8,583 nt of DNA from Planctomycetota bacterium (lineage in GTDB: Bacteria > Planctomycetota > Planctomycetia > Pirellulales > Thermoguttaceae), in the NCBI GenBank assembly GCA_015661985.1, contig DQVB01000485.1:1-8583 (forward strand). The letters run 5' to 3'. Position 1 is the stretch's first letter. Every line of letters begins with the position of its first letter. The notes beneath the pieces were generated by a model, which saw only the letters and a list, made by a program, of their open reading frames with translations, was not told where the DNA came from and made no database searches. The translations under genes were made by a program, and so were the position numbers. Positions 1 to 4,896 of the stretch are shown here, one piece after another.

Positions 1-50
1 GAAAAATATTGGAAATACTATTAAAATGAAAAGAAAACTAACAAAAAAAC
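1..50. other. A-rich tract of foreign composition at the left edge
   Basis: Only 9 of the first 50 bases are G or C, whereas 121-180 has 48 of 60. An in-frame ATG at 26 opens a 29-codon lysine/arginine-rich reading frame that closes at TGA 113-115. It has no visible ribosome binding site and looks accidental. The tract could be the end of a horizontally acquired segment, a promoter region, or an assembly artefact. Nothing in it identifies a gene. Confidence 0.5.
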
Positions 51-117
51 CGGATAACAAGTCAATCCAACGGATTGTTACCCGCCGCCTTTCGGCGTCG
101 GATAACAACCGCTGATT
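51..117. repeat. Imperfect palindrome with flanking direct repeat, attC-like
   Basis: The decamer CGGATAACAA occurs at 51-60 and again at 99-108, with an inverted core TTGTTA at 75-80. Bases 71-89 fold on 94-111 around a TTTC loop, with two mismatches and one extra A at position 74. Pairing can be extended outward to about 64/117 with another mismatch and an unpaired C at 67. Single extrahelical bases and a left end TAACAA followed by an imperfect palindrome recall integron attC recombination sites. The matching right-hand GTTA box is missing, because the sequence reads TTCTAACGG at 117-125. It could equally be a transposon end or another dispersed palindrome. Confidence 0.45.
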
Positions 118-124
118 TCTAACG

Positions 125-1288
125 GTGGCCCCGCGTCCCCCGGAAGCACCGCCTGCCGAGCCGCCGGGCGAACCAGGCCCCGCGCAACACAAGGCCGAGG
201 TGCTCGTGGACCCAGCGGGAGGCGGCGATACGCGTAGCCTGGCCGAGGCGATCGAGATGGTATTGCCCGGGGGAACGATAACCCTGGCAGATGGCACACA
301 CCGGCTCGCCAAGCCACTGGAGATCACTAAACCGGTGAAGCTTGCAGGACCTGGCATGGACCGGGCCCGGGTCGTGTGTAGCGGCGAGGGCTGCGTGGTC
401 GAGTTTTGGGGCGAGGGAAGGTTTGCGGCCTCGGGCATAACTTTTGAGCACATCGGAGACTCGCCGGCAGACGTCCTGGTCGTCGCCTCGGGCGAGGTGG
501 AGATTGAGCTTTGCCGGTTTAAGCGGGGCGTCTGGGACAAAGCTGGAAAGCGCGGCGGCGATGGGCTTTGGCTGCATGGCGACGTATGGGGTATCGTCAG
601 GGGATGTGAGTCGACGCGCAATGGGCTGGCTGGGATCCGGATTACAGGCTACGCGCAGCCGACGCTGGAGGCCAACACGTGCCGGGAGAATAGGGACTGC
701 GGCATCACGTACTCGGGTACTGCCTCGGGCACGGCGCGGAACAACGATTGTTTGAACAACGAATCGCACGGGATTTACCTCGCGGAGCAGGCCCAGCCCA
801 CGCTGGAGGCCAACACGTGCCGGGAGAATGCGCGGTCTGGCATCGCGTACTGGGGCACTGCCTCGGGCACGGCGCGGAACAACACGTGTGCGCAGAACGC
901 AAAGAACGGCATTTACGTCGGGGAGCAGGCCCAGCCGACGCTGGAGGCCAAGACGTGCCGGGAGAACAAGTGCGCCGGCATCGCGTACTTTGGCGAGGCC
1001 GCTGGCACGGCGCGGAACAACGATTGTTTGAACAACGCTGGGCACGGCATTTACGTCGGGGAGCAGGCCCACCCGAGGTTGAAGGGCAACACGCCCCAGG
1101 AAAGCGACACGGGAAGCGGCTGGAATATCGGCGCGTCAATCGGCGGGGCAATCGGCGCGGGAATCGGCTGGGCAATCGCCGAGGCTATCCACGCGGGAAG
1201 CGGCCCGGGAATCGGCGCGGCAATCGGCTTCGGAATCGGCTGGGCAATCGGCTTCGCAATCGGCGACCTAATCAAAAATTCGCCCTGA
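125..1288 (+). CDS. Right-handed parallel beta-helix repeat protein with glycine-zipper C-terminus
   Basis: This is a 387-residue protein from a GTG start; function is unknown beyond fold. Residues 1-22 are a proline-rich linker. Residues 26-130 resemble the first strands of pectin-lyase-like proteins (GGGDTRSLAEAIEMVLPGG, then THRLAKPLEITKPVKLAG). Residues 178-315 are three 46-residue repeats, each two helix turns built on TCREN, GIxYxG, GTARNN and HGIYxxEQA, with a partial fourth. Residues 335-387 run in four-residue steps of Ile-Gly-x-x, a glycine-zipper pattern that suggests membrane association or tight helix packing. There is no signal peptide. In planctomycetes and other bacteria such helices often follow a kinase or other N-terminal domain through a Pro-rich linker. 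Here the linker starts the ORF, there is no ribosome binding site before 125, and an in-frame TGA lies at 113. The gene may therefore be 5'-truncated. The fold is confident; the start and functional status are not. Confidence 0.8.
   Translation: MAPRPPEAPPAEPPGEPGPAQHKAEVLVDPAGGGDTRSLAEAIEMVLPGGTITLADGTHRLAKPLEITKPVKLAGPGMDRARVVCSGEGCVVEFWGEGRFAASGITFEHIGDSPADVLVVASGEVEIELCRFKRGVWDKAGKRGGDGLWLHGDVWGIVRGCESTRNGLAGIRITGYAQPTLEANTCRENRDCGITYSGTASGTARNNDCLNNESHGIYLAEQAQPTLEANTCRENARSGIAYWGTASGTARNNTCAQNAKNGIYVGEQAQPTLEAKTCRENKCAGIAYFGEAAGTARNNDCLNNAGHGIYVGEQAHPRLKGNTPQESDTGSGWNIGASIGGAIGAGIGWAIAEAIHAGSGPGIGAAIGFGIGWAIGFAIGDLIKNSP
656..1069 (+). repeat. Three tandem 138-bp repeats inside the beta-helix gene
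   Basis: Units span 656-793, 794-931 and 932-1069, each exactly 46 codons, with a degenerate fourth unit starting at 1070. The first half of each unit (CAGCC, then ACGCTGGAGGCCAA) is almost invariant. In the second half, units 1 and 3 share CGATTGTTTGAACAACG (744-760 and 1020-1036), while unit 2 reads ACACGTGTGCGCAGAACGC instead. This suggests duplication or gene conversion between alternate units. Confidence 0.9.
1127..1282 (+). repeat. 12-nt periodic array encoding Ile-Gly-x-x tetrads
   Basis: ATCGGC or a close variant recurs every 12 bases (1127, 1139, 1151, 1163 and so on to 1259, eleven exact periods). It encodes IGAS, IGGA, IGAG, IGWA, IAEA, IHAG, SGPG, IGAA, IGFG, IGWA, IGFA, IGDL. 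The periodicity points to growth by slippage or unequal crossover of a short unit. Confidence 0.85.
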
Positions 1289-1294
1289 TTTTTG
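1273..1294 (+). terminator. AT-rich inverted repeat over the stop codon (weak candidate)
   Basis: CAAAAAT at 1273-1279 and ATTTTTG at 1288-1294 are a perfect 7-bp inverted repeat with an 8-base loop that includes the start of the stop codon. The right arm supplies five T residues. The stem is AT-rich and weak, so a role in transcript ending is only possible. Confidence 0.2.
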
Positions 1295-1338
1295 GCCATT
1301 CTTGGCATCTGAGTCGTTGTGGGGCCCGTACCTGCGCT

Positions 1339-1371
1339 GGGCGCGGGTCTGCTGACCCCGCACAGGCGCCC
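1339..1371. repeat. Nested GC-rich hairpin downstream of the beta-helix gene
   Basis: GGGCGC at 1339-1344 pairs with GCGCCC at 1366-1371. Directly inside, GGGTC 1345-1349 pairs with GACCC 1354-1358 around loop TGCT, leaving a 7-base bulge on the right. It sits 50 bases past the stop codon and has no following T run, so it may be an mRNA 3' end or stability element, not a standard intrinsic terminator. Confidence 0.4.
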
Positions 1372-1572
1372 GACCGACGGTCTCCACGAGTTGTGATAAG
1401 CGTTTCCCCGGCCGCTGAGGGCTAAGGACCGCAGGGTGGGGCAAGCGGCGGGACGGGGAACGAGCGGGAGGCGGCTTTGGCATCGTGCGAGCGACGCACA
1501 TTGGGCGCGCCGGCAGAGCGAGCGCCGACCCACCACCGAGCGTTTCCCCCAACAGACGTGTCCTCGTGCTCC

Positions 1573-1597
1573 GGGTAAGCGAGGAGGCTTGCCCTAC
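1573..1597 (-). repeat. Hairpin resembling the 6725-6748 element
   Basis: GGGTAAGC (1573-1580) pairs with GCTTGCCC (1587-1594) around a 6-base loop, with one G-T pair. Read on the minus strand from 1597, the sequence aligns loosely with 6725-6748, differing mostly by transitions. Both versions translate to the same spurious peptide style (VGQASSL against VGQASCL). It may be a decayed copy of one dispersed element. Confidence 0.3.
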
Positions 1598-1868
1598 GAC
1601 CTCTTCCTCACCCCTGCCCGCAGCTGGGAATGCGCACCGCTTTCTGATAGATTCCTGGTCGGGGTTCCAGGAAGCGGGGGCCCTGCTATTCAGCGGCCAC
1701 GATTGCTCCAGAGCCCCCAAAAGCCACCAAATGCGGATGGTGGGAACTCGGGGGCGACTGCTGAGCCGGAGCATCGAGCCGTTTTCGGCCAGGGCTGTTC
1801 CGCCGGAACCTCGCCTCCGGTGTTCTGGGATACTTTCAACAGTGCCGGCTATGCCGAGGCCGCTGAGC

Positions 1869-2714
1869 ATGGGAGCCGAGACCACGCCTTCGTGGCCCAA
1901 CGCTGATCGCCCCGAGCCGCGGAATGATGCCACGGGGGCTGAGCCGAATAACGGAGCTTGTCCCCAGCAACCAGGGGAAACCGCAGCGGCCCAGCCCCCG
2001 CCCGAAGGCGACCCGCCGCCCCGGCCGCGCCTGGGAATCGGTCATCTCCTGGCAGCAACCGGCTTGGTGGCTGGTTACCTGGGAGTCGCACGAATCGCTT
2101 GGGACGCCTTGGAAAGCTCCGGGGTGCACGTGAGGGACATCGACATCAGTTCAGCCTTCTCAGGCGTCCTTGGCGGCTTGGCACTCGGCGGTCCTGTCCT
2201 GGTGGTCGCTTTCCGCCTCCGGCGCGTACGGTTCCCGTACTACCCGGGCGAGTACCTCTTCGTGATCATGGGGGTCCGCGTCTTGGTAGGCGTGGTGATC
2301 CCGTTTTTGATCTTGTGGGCGGCAGGTCTCGCTGTGCCGGGACCGGCGGGCGGGATGCGGCTGCCGTTGTTTATCGTGTTCGCACTTGCCGATCCCCTAC
2401 TGGCTGCCATCCTCTGCCTTTGGGGAGCTTTGCGGGTTCACGAGCCCGGATGGCGTGGGTTTTTTGCCGTGGCCTTCGTGGAAACCGCCAGCATCTGTTG
2501 CTGTTTGGTAAGTCCAAGGGTGGATTTGGCGCTGTTTATATTTCTTTTGTGGATGGGGTCTCTAAGCACTTTGGTGCTCATGGTAGTGGTGATAAGCGAC
2601 ATCCGGCGCCACAAGGCCTACCCGTGGACGCACTGGGCCCCGGTCTTCTTACGTGTTGCGAATTTGGTTTTTCTGGTGGGAGTTTGGATGGTGAGCTTCT
2701 GGGGCACGCGTTGA
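1869..2714 (+). CDS. Polytopic membrane protein of unknown function
   Basis: I do not recognise a named family. From ATG 1869 the product is 281 residues. Residues 1-54 are hydrophilic and rich in Pro, Glu and Asn, probably a disordered cytoplasmic tail. RLGIGHLLAAT (54-64) then opens the first membrane segment, a junction style I recall from Pirellulales membrane proteins. Hydrophobic segments lie near 57-75, 93-115, 128-152, 166-189, 197-215, 218-243 and 256-276, giving about seven spans. Loops such as RLRRVRFPYYPGEY (117-129) and DIRRHKAYPW (244-253) are positively charged. Residues 210-212 are three consecutive cysteines including C210 in a segment (ICCCL). The start is chosen because GAGG at 1856-1859 lies nine bases before it; an ATG at 1851 and the open frame back to 1485 are alternatives. 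A transport or sensing role cannot be assigned. Confidence 0.75.
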   Translation: MGAETTPSWPNADRPEPRNDATGAEPNNGACPQQPGETAAAQPPPEGDPPPRPRLGIGHLLAATGLVAGYLGVARIAWDALESSGVHVRDIDISSAFSGVLGGLALGGPVLVVAFRLRRVRFPYYPGEYLFVIMGVRVLVGVVIPFLILWAAGLAVPGPAGGMRLPLFIVFALADPLLAAILCLWGALRVHEPGWRGFFAVAFVETASICCCLVSPRVDLALFIFLLWMGSLSTLVLMVVVISDIRRHKAYPWTHWAPVFLRVANLVFLVGVWMVSFWGTR

Positions 2715-3403
2715 TGGGGTCGCCCGGGCGGCGTGGATCAAATGGATTGACAGTAATAGATGTCTTGGGTCGGAGCCGACGGGGTTGACCGGGGTTGTTC
2801 CGGACTTCCTCGTGACCGAGCTTCCCGGCTGGGCGCGCCGCTTGACAGAGGCCCATGCTGTCAGCCCAGGCATCTCCCCCACCCAACGCTGTTTCTGCAA
2901 CCGGGCCAAAGTACCCATTGTAACGAACTGCCATTGGGTCAAATTGGGCAGCCGTGGAAAAATGGAGGCCGACCTGCTCCGTTTACTGGCCGGACTGGTG
3001 ATGATTCCGCGCCGTTGGCCCCTGGGCGTGTTGCACTGGCTGCGTGGGTCTCGACGGGACAGGGGCCCATGCCGCTCGGTCAGAGGGTTCCGGTTTTCCC
3101 GATTCTATCTTCTGGCTTGAGTTTTCCCGTTGGGCAACCGATAAAGCCTGCAAGGTCGGCTGGTTGGCCGTGGGGCTCGGGTGTGGTTTGCGCCGCCGCG
3201 GGGAGGCGCGGAGCGTTGTCGTTACTTGCTACCGTGAAACGGGTTACGACGACGGGGCTCGGGCCGGTCAGCTCGCCGCCAGCGGAAGCTCTTTGACAAC
3301 AAGGACTTGCGGTTTGGTCGGGAACGGGTGTCAAGCCGCGCCATCGGGGCTGTGCGCAAGATGCCGGTGGGGCGGTGGGCGAAACGGGTGCCCTCGGGCC
3401 CGG

Positions 3404-3415
3404 GGGACGCGTCCC
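3404..3415. repeat. Perfect 12-bp palindrome GGGACGCGTCCC
   Basis: The sequence equals its own reverse complement. It lies 66 bases before the HU promoter -35 box. A protein-binding site is conceivable, but a chance event in very GC-rich DNA is just as likely. Confidence 0.35.
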
Positions 3416-3436
3416 TCTCGAGCAGGCCTCACGACC

Positions 3437-3461
3437 GGCCTCAAGGGCGGCCTTCAAGGGC
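3437..3461. repeat. Two tandem copies of GGCCTCAAGGGC
   Basis: GGCCTCAAGGGC (3437-3448) is followed immediately by GGCCTTCAAGGGC (3449-3461), which has one inserted T. A related GGCCTCACGACC lies just upstream at 3425-3436. The array ends 19 bases before the HU -35 box, so it could be a regulatory site or simple slippage. Confidence 0.4.
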
Positions 3462-3480
3462 CCGTCTCAGGTAATTGGTC

Positions 3481-3509
3481 TTGACACTAGTCGTTGTCGC
3501 ACCTACACT
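3481..3509 (+). promoter_or_regulatory. Sigma70-type promoter of the HU gene
   Basis: A perfect -35 hexamer TTGACA (3481-3486) is followed after 17 bases by TACACT (3504-3509), a good -10 match. Transcription would start near 3516, leaving a leader of about 67 bases before GTG 3583. This start site also argues against the in-frame ATG at 3520, which would be almost leaderless. Confidence 0.75.
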
Positions 3510-3582
3510 TGGAGCGAAAATGGCCTGCTGTGGAGGGCGTTCATCGCTTGTCGAGTACCTGGCATCACAGGAGTGTCCAATC

Positions 3583-3981
3583 GTGACCAAGAAAGAAATC
3601 GTTCGTGCGATTTCCGAGCAGATGGGGCTCACTCAGCTGAAGACCAAGGAAATCGTGCAACGGACCTTCGATGCGATCGTGGATACGCTGGTAGCGGACG
3701 GGCGGATCGAACTGCGGAATTTCGGGGTCTTCGAGGTGAAGCGTCGAGCGGCGCGCAGGGCCCGCAATCCTCGCACCGGGGACAAGGTCGAGGTGCCGGA
3801 GAAACTGGTGGTCACGTTCAAGCCGGGCAAGGAGATGGAGGAGCGAGTCCGTCAGCTGGAGCGGCGCCGCGCCGCCCAGGCTCGCAGTTCGGGCCGAGGG
3901 AGAAACCGGCGCGAGTCTTCCAACCCTTCGGACACCCTACGCTCTTCGGGTGGCCACGGCCCCGGGTCGGACGGATCTTGA
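3583..3981 (+). CDS. HU-family nucleoid DNA-binding protein with extended basic tail
   Basis: This is a 132-residue histone-like protein that would dimerise, bend DNA and help compact the chromosome. Residues 1-91 are the complete HU/IHF fold. Helices open with MTKKEIVRAISEQMGL, then IELRNFGVFEVKRR (42-55), and the DNA-binding arm carries ARNPRTG (60-66) with the expected intercalating Pro63. Residues 92-132 form an Arg/Ser/Gly-rich tail (ERRRAAQARSSGRGRNRR) not found in 90-residue HU proteins and probably disordered. GTG 3583 is chosen as the start because AGGAG (3569-3573) lies nine bases upstream and the product then begins like other HU proteins. The frame is open to an ATG at 3520, which would add 21 unlikely residues. 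It is monocistronic behind its own promoter. Family assignment is firm; the exact subtype (HU or IHF-like) is open. Confidence 0.95.
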   Translation: MTKKEIVRAISEQMGLTQLKTKEIVQRTFDAIVDTLVADGRIELRNFGVFEVKRRAARRARNPRTGDKVEVPEKLVVTFKPGKEMEERVRQLERRRAAQARSSGRGRNRRESSNPSDTLRSSGGHGPGSDGS

Positions 3982-4499
3982 GGTGGACTTTCGTTCGCTC
4001 TTCCGTCGCCTGGCGGGGGGCGGCGGACGCATCGACTCATCTTGAGCCGCACAGGCCGGCGGCTGCGGGGCGTAGTGGGGGCGATTTGGAACACATCTAT
4101 CTTTCGGGCAGCGGGAATTCGGCGGGCCGCGGTTGATCCCTTCTGGCTCTGCTAAGACCCACTCGGACTGTCCTGGGCCCTTTCTTGCCGCGCCCCACCG
4201 GGACCAAATGCGGGGCTTGCGGCATGGGCCACAGCTCGACCATTCCCCCAGCGCGGCCCGCGGGGCGCACACTCCTGTTTTTTGGTGACGAGCGGCCCGG
4301 GGTACGCTGGGGCTGCGGAGGGCGAAGTGGAAGATTCGAAACAGATGCTTGTGGGGCGAACAGGAACGGTCCGATCCGGGGCCGTTCGGTCCAGGCGGCC
4401 GGGCAAGTCCGAGACAACTGGGAGAGGTTGACAGAATGGTTCAGCTCCCTTGCGCAGGGATGCAACGGGGGCGATGGTTTTCAGGGAGGAGTATGCGCG
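3982..4499. other. Spacer between HU and the lipoprotein gene
   Basis: About 520 bases with no convincing gene. The lipoprotein frame stays open back to 4185, but the translation there is Gly/Arg/Pro-rich and non-coding in style. The spacer contains a hairpin after HU (4002-4027), a run of six T at 4278-4283, an inverted repeat GAACGG/CCGTTC (4364-4369 and 4382-4387), and TTGACA at 4428-4433 without a recognisable -10 box. Confidence 0.55.
4002..4027 (+). terminator. GC-rich hairpin after HU, no T tract
   Basis: TCCGTCGCC (4002-4010) pairs with GGCGGCGGA (4019-4027) with one G-T pair and an 8-base loop. It lies 20 bases past the HU stop. The absence of a following T run makes an intrinsic terminator uncertain. 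Confidence 0.35.
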
Positions 4500-4718
4500 A
4501 TGCGTAAGCTGCTGTTGGCTCTCGCGTGCGGCATGCTGTTGGGTTCGCTCAGCGGCTGCCTGTTACCGGCTTATTCAGGCGATCCGGCTCGTCGGATGCA
4601 GCAGTTGCTGTTCACTTCGGAGAACCAGCGGCTGCTGTTGGACGAGTGGGAGCGCTTCTGGATGTTGGACCAGCCGGACCACGCCACGCCGTACCGCACG
4701 CACGGCGGCATTATCTAA
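4500..4718 (+). CDS. Small exported lipoprotein, 72 residues
   Basis: The product starts with a short basic n-region (MRK), a hydrophobic core (residues 4-16) and a lipobox LSGC with Cys20. It should therefore be processed by signal peptidase II and anchored in a membrane by its lipidated cysteine. The mature part is about 53 residues and mostly helical in style: PARRMQQLLFTSENQRLLLDE, then a tryptophan-containing EWERFWMLDQPDH (residues 49-61), ending HGGII. I recall similar short lipoproteins, ending in a comparable WERFW-DQP motif, as common in Pirellulales, but no function is known to me. The start is well supported by AGGGAGGAG at 4483-4491, eight bases upstream. An out-of-frame ATG at 4493 can be ignored. 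Codon use and spacing suggest an independent gene; no partner is evident. Confidence 0.88.
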   Translation: MRKLLLALACGMLLGSLSGCLLPAYSGDPARRMQQLLFTSENQRLLLDEWERFWMLDQPDHATPYRTHGGII

Positions 4719-4786
4719 AGCAAGGCAGCAGTTGCTGTTTGCAGTGGGGGTAGCTGGAGCCTCATCGCTTGTTCTAAGATGTAGGT

Positions 4787-4803
4787 GCGCGCGTTGTGCG
4801 CGC
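4787..4803 (+). terminator. Short hairpin after the lipoprotein gene
   Basis: GCGCGC (4787-4792) and GCGCGC (4798-4803) can pair around GTTGT. It is 68 bases past the stop codon and 93 bases before the next start. There is no T run, so its role is uncertain. Confidence 0.25.
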
Positions 4804-4896
4804 CTGTGACTGGAAGCCCCTTGCATGACGGCGGGTTCTCGGCTTCCGGGCGGACCTGCTTGGGAAGCAGCCGTGTGATGGAAGGAGGGCCAGGCG

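Larger units (their letters stand above)
1289..1868. other. Spacer with hairpins, no convincing gene
   Basis: About 580 bases separate the beta-helix and membrane-protein genes. All frames read as arginine-, proline- and serine-rich shadow sequence with no family signal. The frame upstream of the membrane protein stays open back to an ATG at 1485, but residues encoded by 1485-1850 look non-coding. The stretch holds a nested hairpin (1339-1371) and a repeat-like hairpin (1573-1594), listed separately. Confidence 0.6.
2715..3480. other. Long spacer before HU, no convincing gene
   Basis: About 770 bases carry several open frames on both strands (for example 2760-3296 and 3044-3484), but none has a ribosome binding site, a domain motif or consistent codon style. 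They look like GC-driven shadows. The stretch contains TTGACA at 2747-2752 and 3293-3298 without a matching -10 box, a 12-bp perfect palindrome at 3404-3415, and a short tandem repeat at 3437-3461. I cannot place a tRNA, rRNA or known structured RNA in it. An unannotated RNA or gene remnants remain possible. Confidence 0.55.

Noticed and set aside
656..1069. CRISPR array
   Set aside because: The regular 138-bp units are fully coding, with no unique spacers between short repeats.
119..1072. 317-codon minus-strand frame over the beta-helix gene
   Set aside because: Its apparent internal repeats are only the reverse of the 138-bp coding repeats; no independent start signal or motif is visible.
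1485..1850. N-terminal extension of the membrane protein to ATG 1485
   Set aside because: The translated stretch has no domain or conserved style, includes the repeat-like hairpin, and a ribosome binding site supports ATG 1869.
3520..3582. Earlier HU start at ATG 3520
   Set aside because: The predicted transcript start is about 3516, leaving no ribosome binding site. The GTG at 3583 has AGGAG at good spacing and matches the usual HU N-terminus.
4246..4283. Intrinsic terminator with a six-T run
   Set aside because: The GC-rich stem before it needs bulges and ends about ten bases before the T run, and no gene ends nearby.
4428..4433. TTGACA as the lipoprotein gene promoter
   Set aside because: No -10-like hexamer occurs 16-18 bases downstream, where the sequence is GC-rich. 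Other TTGACA copies at 2747 and 3293 fail in the same way.
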